Source of the DNA: Acidobacteriota bacterium
GTDB lineage: Bacteria > Acidobacteriota > Terriglobia > Acidiferrales > UBA7541
Direction: 5' to 3'
Length of the DNA: 37,392 nt
Assembly: GCA_021324935.1 (NCBI GenBank)
Contig: JAJPIE010000019.1
Location: 1 to 37,392 of the forward strand
Shown: piece by piece, positions 7,318 to 15,620 of the stretch
How positions within the stretch are numbered: the first letter of the stretch is position 1
Layout: each line of letters opens with the position of its first letter
Notes under the pieces: generated by a model
The model's input: only the letters and a program-made list of their open reading frames with translations
What the model was told of the DNA's origin: nothing
Database searches by the model: none
Program-made: the position numbers and the translations under genes

Positions 7318-9021
7318 TCACCAGAAAATGATTTGCAGTCCCACAAGCACTAAGAGCGCCACGATGCCCCACAAGAGAGGTCGGTGAAATACGGTAGTGT
7401 GCTCTTCTTGCGCCACTTCCGTTAGGCTGTAGACCAGGCCGCGCAATTCTTCATCGGGCCGCGGCTTGGTCACCATCGTCACTAGGACGGTGATCACCAA
7501 GCAGGTGACGCACGACCACAAGGCCTGATACATGTCCTGCGCCAGGCCTTTAGCGTCTGGCGAGAGCGCGAACACACCCACCCAGCGGTGATCAATTTTC
7601 ATGAGCGTGAAGATTGTCACCGAAGCAAGCGTGCCGCACAGCAGTCCCCAGAAGCCCGCGGCCTTGGTGACGCGCTTCCACATCATGCCCAGCAGCACCG
7701 TGCCAAACAGCGGCGCGATGAAAAAGCCGAATAGCGCCTGCACGTAATCCATGATGCTGGCGAACCCCATTGCCAAATACGCCGTACCGATGCTGATGAA
7801 CAAGCCGATGATCGTGCACCACCGGCCCATCGAGACGTAATGGCTGTCAGCCGCCCGCCTGCGCAGAAACGGGCGATAAATGTCGTATGTCCACACGGTC
7901 GCAAACGCGCTGACGTTTCCCGCCATGCCGGCCATGAAGCCCGCGACGAGCGCGGTGATTCCCAGGCCGAGCAGCCCGGGCCCGCAATAGCGCGCCAGCA
8001 TCAGCGGCAGCACCTCGTTATAGCTGTATTGGCCGGCGTGCACCTCACTCGCGGGCACCAGGTGCATCGGCAACACCGCCAGCCCCAGCAATCCAGGCAG
8101 TATCACGATTATCGGCACGGCCATCTTGAAAAACGACCCGATGATCGGCGCCATTTTTGCCGAGCGAATATCCTTGGAAGAAAGCACGCGCTGCACCACC
8201 AGAAAATCCGTGGTCCAGTAACCCATGGCCTGCACCGCGCCCAGGCCGAAGACGATGCCCGTCCAGTGAATGCCCATCGGATTGCTTTGGAAATGGCCTA
8301 GGCCCGTCCAGGCGTGCGTGTAATCCTGGCCAGGAAAATTCTGCTGAATGCGCGCCACCATGCCGTGCCACCCGCCGGTCTCGTAGAGGCCGAGAATGGG
8401 AATCAGCAACGCGCCAAACCAGATCAGGAAGAACTGCAAAACTTCATTGAATATTGCGGAGAATAGCCCGCCCGCGGCAACGTAGATTCCGACTGTGAGC
8501 GACGATACCCAGATGCTGAAATTCAGGTTCCAGCCGAGCACGACCTTCATCACCACGGCCATGGCGTACATGTTCACGCCGGACATCAGGATGGTCATGA
8601 TCGCGAAGGTGACCGCGCTGAGGCCGCTGGCCGCCGAACCGTAGCGCAATTGCAGATACCCCGGCACGGAATGCGTTTTCGAAATGTAATAAAACGGCAT
8701 CATCACCAGCCCGAGGAAAATCATCGCCGGGATGGCCCCGATCCAATACCAGTGCACAGCCAGGATTCCGTACTGATACGCGGAACCCGCCCAACCAAGC
8801 AACTCGAGGGAGCCCAGGTTGGCGGACACGAACGCAAGCCCCGCCACCCACGCCGTCATTTCCCGGCCGGCGAGAAAGAAGTCCTCGCCCGTCTTCGCGA
8901 ACCGCTTCAGATAAAATCCGATGGCCAGCACCAGCACAAAATAGAACGCGATGATGACCAGGTCGATTCCGGAAAGGCGAACGAGACGAGTGGACTCCGC
9001 AGCCGCGAATAGTAGGGTCAT
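7318..9021 (-). CDS. Na+/solute symporter (SSS family), probable arabinose importer
   Basis: The 567-aa polytopic protein has the hydrophobic pattern of SSS transporters (13-14 helices plus a C-terminal helix LLWGIVALLVLVGLQIIFW). Family-typical stretches are FFLAGREMTAWVAG, ANLGSLELLGWAGSAY and GYWTTDFLVVQRVLSSKD, the last being the SSS signature region. It should sit in the inner membrane and import sugar with sodium. The frame is open for 75 codons upstream, but the true ATG at 9021 forms an ATGA overlap with araD and has an AAGGA site seven to eleven bases before it. The substrate (arabinose) is inferred from the operon; glucose/galactose-type SSS homologues also exist. Confidence 0.88.
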   Translation of the reverse strand: MTLLFAAAESTRLVRLSGIDLVIIAFYFVLVLAIGFYLKRFAKTGEDFFLAGREMTAWVAGLAFVSANLGSLELLGWAGSAYQYGILAVHWYWIGAIPAMIFLGLVMMPFYYISKTHSVPGYLQLRYGSAASGLSAVTFAIMTILMSGVNMYAMAVVMKVVLGWNLNFSIWVSSLTVGIYVAAGGLFSAIFNEVLQFFLIWFGALLIPILGLYETGGWHGMVARIQQNFPGQDYTHAWTGLGHFQSNPMGIHWTGIVFGLGAVQAMGYWTTDFLVVQRVLSSKDIRSAKMAPIIGSFFKMAVPIIVILPGLLGLAVLPMHLVPASEVHAGQYSYNEVLPLMLARYCGPGLLGLGITALVAGFMAGMAGNVSAFATVWTYDIYRPFLRRRAADSHYVSMGRWCTIIGLFISIGTAYLAMGFASIMDYVQALFGFFIAPLFGTVLLGMMWKRVTKAAGFWGLLCGTLASVTIFTLMKIDHRWVGVFALSPDAKGLAQDMYQALWSCVTCLVITVLVTMVTKPRPDEELRGLVYSLTEVAQEEHTTVFHRPLLWGIVALLVLVGLQIIFW

Positions 9022-9722
9022 TCCTTTTTCCTTACCTGGCCGTAGTAGGCCCTCTGGCCGTGCTTTCTCAAAAAGTGGCGATCTTGCAGCGTCTTTCCGA
9101 TGGATTGCGCATTGCCGCGAATGCCCACGGTAAAATACGCCATCCGCGCCACCAACTCCAGCATCCAGGCGGTTTCCGAGGCTTTGCGCGCGTCCGCAGC
9201 CCAGGTAAACGGTGCGTGATTCGCCACCAGGACTCCGGGAATGCACATCGGGTCGATTTTACTGAAGGCGCGCACAATGACTTTGCCGGTGTTGGCTTCG
9301 TACCCGGCGTTGATTTCCTCGTCGGTCAGCTCTTCGGTGACCGGAATCTCGCCCTGAAAGTAATCGGCGTGCGTGGTGCCCAAGCACGGAATCGGAGTGC
9401 GGGCCTGCGCCCAGGCGGTCGCGTATTCGGAATGCGTGTGAGCGATTCCCCCGATTTCCGGAAAAGCGCGATACAGCGCGGCATGGGTTGGCAGATCCGA
9501 GGACGGACGCAACTTCCCTTCCACGCATTTGCCATCGAGATCCGTTACGACAAGATCTTTTGCTTTCATCACCTCGTACGGGACCCCGCTGGGCTTGATC
9601 ACGAGTAAACCATCTTTGCGGGAAACTCCACTGGCGTTTCCAAACGTGGACACCACCAGCCCGTAGCGAACCAGATCGAGATTCGCTTCCAGAACTTCTC
9701 TGCGGAGCTCAGGAAGAAGCAT
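9018..9722 (-). CDS. araD: L-ribulose-5-phosphate 4-epimerase AraD
   Basis: The 234-aa class II aldolase-family protein converts L-ribulose 5-phosphate to D-xylulose 5-phosphate with Zn2+. Visible elements are TFGNASG (26-32), KPSGVPYE (43-50), the phosphate/catalytic stretch RPSSDLPTH with Asp76, the zinc ligands in AHTHSEYATAWA (His95, His97) and the third histidine in NHAPFTWA (His169). Length equals that of E. coli AraD. The ATG at 9722 has AAGGA about 9-10 bases upstream. The stop overlaps the symporter start (ATGA). Confidence 0.95.
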   Translation of the reverse strand: MLLPELRREVLEANLDLVRYGLVVSTFGNASGVSRKDGLLVIKPSGVPYEVMKAKDLVVTDLDGKCVEGKLRPSSDLPTHAALYRAFPEIGGIAHTHSEYATAWAQARTPIPCLGTTHADYFQGEIPVTEELTDEEINAGYEANTGKVIVRAFSKIDPMCIPGVLVANHAPFTWAADARKASETAWMLELVARMAYFTVGIRGNAQSIGKTLQDRHFLRKHGQRAYYGQVRKKE

Positions 9723-9782
9723 CAGCGTGAGTCCTTGGAAATCCCTTGCAACATCACCTGCGCGCTACCGGCAAATCTCCTG

Positions 9783-10934
9783 TTACTTTACCGAAAATCG
9801 AAAAATAGTCGTCGAACGAAATTCATTGCCCGGCAAAAGCGTTGTCGAAGGGAAATTCGGATGGTTTGGCGAATCCGGGAAGTGCTGCGTCTCCAGGCAG
9901 AACGCCGAGCGGCGCGGATACTCATAGCCGCCCTTGCCCTTCACCGTGCCATCCAGAAAATTGCCAGTGTAAAACTGCACGCCGGGCTCCGTGGTTAGAA
10001 CTTCCAGCACTCGGCCGCTCGTCGGATCGTGCGCAATGGCGGCGAGCGCCGCGCGAGTTCCACCCTTCGGTTTATCCAAAACCCAGTTGTGATCGTAGCC
10101 CTGGCCGAACTTAAGTTGTTCGTCGGCCGCGTCGATGCGCTTGCCAATGGCCACCGGATGGGTAAAGTCAAACGGCGTGTTCTTCACTTCGCGCAGTTCG
10201 CCGGTGGGGATCAGGGCGGAATCAACGGGAGTGAAGCGGGTGGCGTTGAGCTGCAGCGTTTCGCCGAGAATGCTCCCGTGGTTCTGCCCCGCGAGATCGA
10301 AATAACTATGGTTGGTCAGATTCACCACGGTGGGCTTGTCGGTGGTCGCCGAATAGTCGATTCGCAGCTCGTTTTTGTCCTGGTAGAGCGTGAAGACCAC
10401 CGTTGCAGTGAGCGTTCCGGGAAAGCCTTCCTCGCCGTCGGGGCTCATGTAGGTGCATTGCAAAGCCGGCCCGTCCGCGCTGGGAATTTCCCTGACGCTC
10501 CACAGTTTCTTGTTGAAGCCGTTGATGCCCCCGTGGAGGGTATTGTCGCCATTGTTTTTCGGCAGTCTATAGGTTTTGCCGTCGAGCATAAATGTCCCGT
10601 GCGCGATGCGGTTGCCGTAGCGGCCCACGGTCGCTCCGAAGTAAGCCTTCCCTTCCTCGTACTCCTTCGCGGAGTCAAACCCTAGCGTGATGTCCTCCAC
10701 TTTTCCAGTGCGATCCGGAACCTTGATGGCGACAATCGTTGCACCGTAGTTGGTGATCGAGACGCTCATTCCCTTGTCGTTCTTCAGCGTATACAAGTCG
10801 GTTTTCTGGCCGGAACTTAGGGTGCCAAACGGCTGAACTTCCACTTTCGGAGCGCTCCCGGGATCGCCAGTGGATTTCAGTGTCATGAGTGTAAGACCCA
10901 AGAAAAGTACCATGCCTGTATGAAGCACCGACAT
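9783..10934 (-). CDS. galM: Aldose 1-epimerase (mutarotase), exported
   Basis: The 383-aa protein starts with a hydrophobic signal segment (about 7-18) and then a full mutarotase domain that interconverts sugar anomers. Conserved sites are NRIAHG (Arg109), NTLHGGINGFNKKLW (His134), the catalytic acid in LTNHSYFDLAG (His209), GYDHNWVL (Asp281) and the catalytic base in FCLETQHFPDS (Glu348). All expected catalytic residues are present. The ATG at 10934 has a GAGGAG ribosome site about eight bases upstream. Its position just after the secreted GH51 enzyme suggests that it mutarotates arabinose in the periplasm before uptake. Confidence 0.93.
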   Translation of the reverse strand: MSVLHTGMVLFLGLTLMTLKSTGDPGSAPKVEVQPFGTLSSGQKTDLYTLKNDKGMSVSITNYGATIVAIKVPDRTGKVEDITLGFDSAKEYEEGKAYFGATVGRYGNRIAHGTFMLDGKTYRLPKNNGDNTLHGGINGFNKKLWSVREIPSADGPALQCTYMSPDGEEGFPGTLTATVVFTLYQDKNELRIDYSATTDKPTVVNLTNHSYFDLAGQNHGSILGETLQLNATRFTPVDSALIPTGELREVKNTPFDFTHPVAIGKRIDAADEQLKFGQGYDHNWVLDKPKGGTRAALAAIAHDPTSGRVLEVLTTEPGVQFYTGNFLDGTVKGKGGYEYPRRSAFCLETQHFPDSPNHPNFPSTTLLPGNEFRSTTIFRFSVK

Positions 10935-10952
10935 TTCTTTCTCCTCGAAAAA

Positions 10953-12581
10953 CTACATCGCCCACTGGTACACCGAATAGGACCTTGGCGGCAATTCCAC
11001 TCGCGTCGTCGTTCCGGAGTTCACCGGTCTTTCGGCCGCTTGCGGCTCCACGCGGTCCGGCTTGTCGAACCCATTGACCGCTTTCAGATCTTTCCCCGTC
11101 AGCACCCAACCTGCCAGCAAACGGCTGCTTCCGCCGGACTCCCAATTCCATTCCACCTGGCGCGATTTGTTCAGATCGCGATTGAGGAGGAAGAGCGAGA
11201 CCGTTCCGCCTGCGGAATCGAAGGTCCCGGCCACATCCACGTACGGAACCTGGCCGAGTTCCGGCACTTCGTAGGTCGCTCCCGGCTCTCGCAAAACTTC
11301 GAGCGCGGCGCCATGCGCGTAATCAAGCGCCCAAGAATAAGGATAGTAGATCGTCTGGCGATAGAGGCCGTTCCCGTTGGTCATGATGGGCGCGATGACG
11401 TTGATGAGTTGCGCCAGGCAGGCGACGCGCACGCGATTCGAGTTGCGCACCAGTGAGTTGATCAGCCCCCCCACCAGCAGTGCGTCTTCGAGATTGTAGA
11501 CCTCTTCCAGCAGATGGGGAGCGATTTGCCGGTTCCCGTTGACCGCCGAACCGCTGTTCGCCCGATACCAGACATTCCATTCATCGAACGAGAGCCACAG
11601 CCGCTTGGAGGACTTTTTCCTTCCCTGCACGTAATCGCAGACGGAAGCAACTTCGGCAATCTGCTTGTCCATGCTGAGATTCAGCGCCAGAAATCGCGAC
11701 GAGTCGCCGTCGGTTTCCTTGCCATTCCCGAAATAACGATGCAGGGAGACGGCGTCAACGTAGTCGAAGCACTGTTCGAGGACTTCGCGGTCCCACTGGA
11801 GGTAGGTCGGCATGAAGGGGCCGCTGGATCCACAAGCCACGAGCTGGAGCGAGTCATCCACGTAGCGCATTTGCCGCGCCGCGTCGGCGGCCTTTTCGCC
11901 GTACTCGCTGGCAGACATATGACCGATCTGCCACGGGCCGTCCATTTCATTGCCCAGGCACCAACGCTTGACGTTGTGGGGTTCCGCGACGCCGTGTTTA
12001 CGGCGCAGATCGCTCCACTTGGTCCCCTTTTCGACGTTGCAATATTCCACCAGGGCCGCGGCAGATTCCGGCGTGCCCGTGCCAAGGTTGACGGCGAACA
12101 AAGGTTCGGCTCCCACCGCCTTGCACCAGGCAAGAAACTCGTTCGTTCCGAACTGATTGGTGTCGATGGTATTCCAAGCTTTGTCCAGAACCGCGGAACG
12201 GTCCGCCTTCGGCCCGACACCGTCCAGCCAATGATAGCCGGAGACAAAATTCCCACCCGGATAGCGGACAATGGGTACTTTCAACTTGCGAATTTCCTGC
12301 AACACGTCGCTCCGGAAGCCGTTTGCATCGGCCAGCTTGGAATTGGGATCGTAAATGCCTTCGTAGATGGCGCGGCCGAGATGCTCCAGAAACGAGCCAA
12401 AGATGTTGCGATCCAGTGTTGGCAGAGTGCGACGGGTGTCGAGATAGAACTTATACGGGGAAGACGAAGGCGATGCCGCTTGGCGGGCTCTTGCAAGGCC
12501 CCCAAACGCGCAATCGGCGGAGAGGGCGATTCCGGTAGCTGCTGCCTTCCGCAGGAAACCACGCCTGGATTCACGAGCCAT
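10953..12581 (-). CDS. GH51 alpha-L-arabinofuranosidase, Tat-exported
   Basis: The 542-aa enzyme hydrolyses terminal alpha-L-arabinofuranosyl residues of arabinan or arabinoxylan. The N-terminus RESRRGFLRKAAATGIALS is a twin-arginine signal. The (beta/alpha)8 domain follows with RYPGGNFVSGYHW (106-118), WCLGNEMDGPWQIGH carrying the acid/base Glu212, and LSFDEWNVWY with the nucleophile Glu334. A C-terminal beta-sandwich ends RSYSVYQWAM. The frame is open 68 codons further up, but the ATG at 12581 starts the Tat signal and has AGGGGA upstream. It is the first gene of the arabinose operon, 18 bases before galM. Confidence 0.93.
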   Translation of the reverse strand: MARESRRGFLRKAAATGIALSADCAFGGLARARQAASPSSSPYKFYLDTRRTLPTLDRNIFGSFLEHLGRAIYEGIYDPNSKLADANGFRSDVLQEIRKLKVPIVRYPGGNFVSGYHWLDGVGPKADRSAVLDKAWNTIDTNQFGTNEFLAWCKAVGAEPLFAVNLGTGTPESAAALVEYCNVEKGTKWSDLRRKHGVAEPHNVKRWCLGNEMDGPWQIGHMSASEYGEKAADAARQMRYVDDSLQLVACGSSGPFMPTYLQWDREVLEQCFDYVDAVSLHRYFGNGKETDGDSSRFLALNLSMDKQIAEVASVCDYVQGRKKSSKRLWLSFDEWNVWYRANSGSAVNGNRQIAPHLLEEVYNLEDALLVGGLINSLVRNSNRVRVACLAQLINVIAPIMTNGNGLYRQTIYYPYSWALDYAHGAALEVLREPGATYEVPELGQVPYVDVAGTFDSAGGTVSLFLLNRDLNKSRQVEWNWESGGSSRLLAGWVLTGKDLKAVNGFDKPDRVEPQAAERPVNSGTTTRVELPPRSYSVYQWAM

Positions 12582-13036
12582 CGAAGGTCCCCTGACGACC
12601 AAGTCAAAACCGAGCGGCCGGGTCGAATGGCCGGCCAGCGAACATTTTCCACAAATGGAGGCCGTTTGGCGAGAAAAAACGCTTAACCTATCGCCAATAC
12701 TGCTTCCCCGAAGAACCGCGATTCCATCTCGGGAGTCCTTTCGCCGAACCTCCGCGCCTGGCAGGCAACAGGACCGCGGGAACACAGGTATCCGGCTGAC
12801 TCAGCCGATGGGTGAAAACTCCGCGATTCACTAGCCGGGCACCTTCGCGTCAACTCTTCCTTCTCTTCCCCGCAAGGGCGTGTTGGAATAAAAGCTGGGA
12901 TGGCCCTCGCCAGGAGGCCGCGAGTATCTGAGCTTTGCGGCGAAGGGGCACATCCAAGGGTCGAGTCTCTGGAAAATCCCCGGAGATTGAGCGGGACGCC
13001 CCACGAGCGCAGGCTTTGCGAGGACTTGGCTAACCG
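12582..13036. other. Divergent control region between the arabinose operon and the glycosyltransferase
   Basis: These 455 bases hold no convincing gene; the frames here are continuations of neighbouring frames. For the leftward operon I note one AANCGNTT octamer at 12677-12684, the core form of LacI-family operators, about 100 bases from the GH51 start. It is a single weak site and no regulator gene is nearby. I could not pick a convincing -35/-10 pair for either direction. A GAGGA site precedes the glycosyltransferase. Confidence 0.4.
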
Positions 13037-14059
13037 ATGAGCGACGGCTTTCGACTTTCCGTGGCCATTCCGCTGCACAACGAAGAGACCGTGCTGCCGG
13101 AACTTCTGCGCCGCACGCTGGCCGTGCTCGATGCATTGTTGGGCGGGCCCCATGAACTCCTGTTTGTGGACGATGGCAGCACGGACCGGAGCCTTTCGCT
13201 GGTTCGCGAAGCGGCGGAACACGACCCGCGAATCGTTGTTGTGACGCTCTCGAGGAATTTCGGCCATCAGGCGGCACTAAGCGCCGCGCTCGACCACGTT
13301 ACCGGCGATGCGGTCGTGGTCATGGACGGTGACCTTCAGGATAATCCCGAAGCGATCCCCGCGCTTGTCGACCGATTCCACGAAGGCTTCGACGTAGTTT
13401 ACGCACAGCGGACCGGCCGCAAGGAAGCCTGGCCGCTGCGCTTGTGCTACTTCCTCTTCTACCGGTTGATGGCGAAGCTTTCCGACATCCGCCTGCCACT
13501 GGATACGGGGGATTTTGGGCTGATGTCGAGACGCGTCGTGGACGAGATCCGCCGCCTGCCGGAGCATCATCGATACTTGCGCGGCCTGCGCACCTGGGTT
13601 GGCTACCGCCAGACGGGCATCCCGGTCGAGCGATCGGAGCGACACTCTGGCAAAAGCAAGTATGGCTTCCTGCGCCTGCTGAAGCTGGCGTCCGATGGCT
13701 TGTTCGCGTTTTCAATTGTGCCCATCCGCGCGGCCGCGATGTTTGGGGCAGTCGCGGTTGGAATCTCGATGCTCTACGGGATCTACTCCATCATCCAAAA
13801 ATTCGTGTTCAACCGCTCTCCGCAGGGTTTTACGGCTCTGATCCTTTTGATCACGTTTATGTCCGGGGTGCTGCTTTTCTTTCTCGGGGTCATCGGAGAG
13901 TATGTCGGCCGCATCTATGAAGAGACGAAGCGGCGGCCCAACTACATCGTCGGTGAAGTTTTCCGCAGCAAGGAGCACCCGCTGAACTTGCTGGCGCGTC
14001 CGGAGAGCCGCCGCACGCAAGCCGGACTCTTCGCAGGCCCGGGACGCCAAAAAGTCTGA
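13037..14059 (+). CDS. GT2-family polyprenyl-phosphate glycosyltransferase
   Basis: The 340-aa protein matches DPM1/GtrB-type enzymes that load a sugar onto undecaprenyl phosphate at the inner membrane. The GT-A domain shows SVAIPLHNEE (8-17), LLFVDDGSTD (41-50), LSRNFGHQAAL (71-81), the metal site DGDLQD (97-102) and DTGDFGLMSRR. HSGKSKYG is a typical acceptor-loop motif. Two C-terminal transmembrane helices follow (about 230-255 and 267-292), then EYVGRIYEETKRRPNYIV. The start has a rather distant GAGGA. Its stop overlaps the following methyltransferase start (TGATG), so the two are coupled. The sugar donor is not predictable. Confidence 0.9.
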   Translation: MSDGFRLSVAIPLHNEETVLPELLRRTLAVLDALLGGPHELLFVDDGSTDRSLSLVREAAEHDPRIVVVTLSRNFGHQAALSAALDHVTGDAVVVMDGDLQDNPEAIPALVDRFHEGFDVVYAQRTGRKEAWPLRLCYFLFYRLMAKLSDIRLPLDTGDFGLMSRRVVDEIRRLPEHHRYLRGLRTWVGYRQTGIPVERSERHSGKSKYGFLRLLKLASDGLFAFSIVPIRAAAMFGAVAVGISMLYGIYSIIQKFVFNRSPQGFTALILLITFMSGVLLFFLGVIGEYVGRIYEETKRRPNYIVGEVFRSKEHPLNLLARPESRRTQAGLFAGPGRQKV

Positions 14060-14883
14060 TGTCTCAACCCGCCGTGACAATGGGTGCCCCCTCGCACGCA
14101 ACTCCTCCAGCCCGGGCCATTGAATATTTATCCGCGCCCGCCGGGGTCAGCATGGCGGATAGCTGGTTTGAAATCGCCGCACTCGATCATTTCTGGGTTC
14201 GCCGGCGATTTGAGGTTCTTCGGAAGCTCGCCGGAGAAATCGTATCCGGTGCGCGAGAGTTGGCGGAGATCGGCTGCGGGCACGGCTTATTGCAGCGGCA
14301 AATCGAAGATGGGTTTGCGAAACCGGTGACGGGCTTTGACCTGAACGATTTCGCCCTCAAGCAAAATATCAGCCGCTTCAGCAAAGTCTGCTGTTACGAC
14401 ATTTTTCAGCGCGAGGCGGCGCTGCGCGGGCGCTTCGATCTCATCTTTCTCTTCGACGTGCTGGAACATCTCTCGGATGAACGGTATTTTCTCGACGCCG
14501 TGTGTTTTCATCTGGCCCCGCTCGGCGGTTTAATTGTCAACGTTCCCGCGGGCCAATGGGCATTCTCGGCGTATGACGTCGCGGCCGGTCACCAGCGGCG
14601 CTATTCCTTCAAAACGCTGGGGGCAACAGCCAATCGCAATGGCCTGGTGATTGCCGGATGGACTTACTGGGGCTTGCCTTTACTTCCCACGCTAGCCCTT
14701 CGCAAGCTCCTGCTATTGGGCAAGCAAGACGAGCGCAAGATCATCTCACAGGGCTTTGATGCGCGAAGTCCCATCCTCAACCGGGCGCTTGGTCTCGTCT
14801 CCCGCTGCGAACCAGTGCCGCAAAAATTCCTTGGCACTTCGGTGATGGCCGTTTTACAGCGCCGCGAGGCATCCGGACAATAG
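14059..14883 (+). CDS. Class I SAM-dependent methyltransferase
   Basis: The 274-aa protein has SAM motif I ELAEIGCGHGLLQ (67-79), a GFDLNDFAL acidic-loop motif, and FDLIFLFDVLEHL with the post-motif pattern typical of Methyltransf_11/UbiE-like enzymes. NVPAGQWAFSAYD and GHQRRYS lie in the substrate region and recur in methyltransferases near glycosyltransferases. It overlaps the preceding gene by one base. The pairing suggests methylation of a glycan or glycolipid; the acceptor is unknown. The gene converges on the next one with 63 bases between. Confidence 0.85.
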   Translation: MSQPAVTMGAPSHATPPARAIEYLSAPAGVSMADSWFEIAALDHFWVRRRFEVLRKLAGEIVSGARELAEIGCGHGLLQRQIEDGFAKPVTGFDLNDFALKQNISRFSKVCCYDIFQREAALRGRFDLIFLFDVLEHLSDERYFLDAVCFHLAPLGGLIVNVPAGQWAFSAYDVAAGHQRRYSFKTLGATANRNGLVIAGWTYWGLPLLPTLALRKLLLLGKQDERKIISQGFDARSPILNRALGLVSRCEPVPQKFLGTSVMAVLQRREASGQ

Positions 14884-14946
14884 GCTGCAATCGCCTCCGA
14901 ACCATGCAACCAGTGCCAATTTCGTTTTCCGTTCCTGCTGACTTTT

Positions 14947-15411
14947 TCAGTCCGCTGCCTGCTTGGCCGTCATCAGGGCAGACGTGGTTGCCACGCATTG
15001 CCAGGTTCCGTTGATTTTGATCCAGGTGTCCACGAAACGCTCGCGGTGCACGTAGGCTTTTCCTTTGTCGGTTCCCTTCACCCGGAAAATGCCCGCCACC
15101 ACCGCCGCATCCCCATACATCTGCACGCTGCTTTGCTCTGTTACCGCTTGCGAAGGCTGATAATCGGGTGCTTTTATGCTGGCGAGAAATTCGCCTTTGT
15201 TCACGATGCTCCCGTCAATGTCCACCGAAATCATCGTATTGGCCAGCAGCATGTCCAGGGCTTTGGCGTCTTTTGCTTCCAGTGCGTGGTTCCAGGCAAG
15301 TTCCAGCGCCTGGATGCGCCCGACTTCGTCTGTTTCTGCGTTCTGGCCACGCACCACTAGCCCTGTTCCTGCCAGCAAAAGAACGCCAATACTTAGAAAC
15401 TTGATCCTCAT
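14947..15411 (-). CDS. Secreted SnoaL/DUF4440-like (NTF2-fold) protein
   Basis: The 154-aa protein has an N-terminal signal peptide (about 1-22) followed by one NTF2-like domain: the helix RIQALELAWNHALEAKDAKALDMLLA, then VDIDGSIVNKGEFLASI and a beta-rich half ending VDTWIKINGTWQCVAT. This is the pattern of DUF4440/SnoaL-like proteins, which bind small ligands or act as uncharacterised periplasmic proteins. The ATG at 15411 has GAGAGGA upstream. It appears monocistronic. About 209 bases to the right hold nothing I can name. Confidence 0.8.
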   Translation of the reverse strand: MRIKFLSIGVLLLAGTGLVVRGQNAETDEVGRIQALELAWNHALEAKDAKALDMLLANTMISVDIDGSIVNKGEFLASIKAPDYQPSQAVTEQSSVQMYGDAAVVAGIFRVKGTDKGKAYVHRERFVDTWIKINGTWQCVATTSALMTAKQAAD

Positions 15412-15620
15412 GGGGCGGGTCCTCTCACAATTTAAGTACGGAACAACTTTCTCTGCTCAAAGAGTAAGCCGGCCCGGGCTTGCTTCGAGGACTTCCTTTG
15501 CGAAAATTGCGGAAGAATCAATGCAACAAGCATGGTTCGCGCGATTCGCCGCGTTGGAAGGGGCGTGTCCTCACAGCTTCGGAGCAACCTTCGTCCCGCC
15601 GAGGCATGCGGAAACTTCCT

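Noticed and set aside
12831..13277. Minus-strand frames upstream of the arabinose operon
   Set aside because: They overlap the glycosyltransferase start antisense and resemble nothing; no ribosome site.
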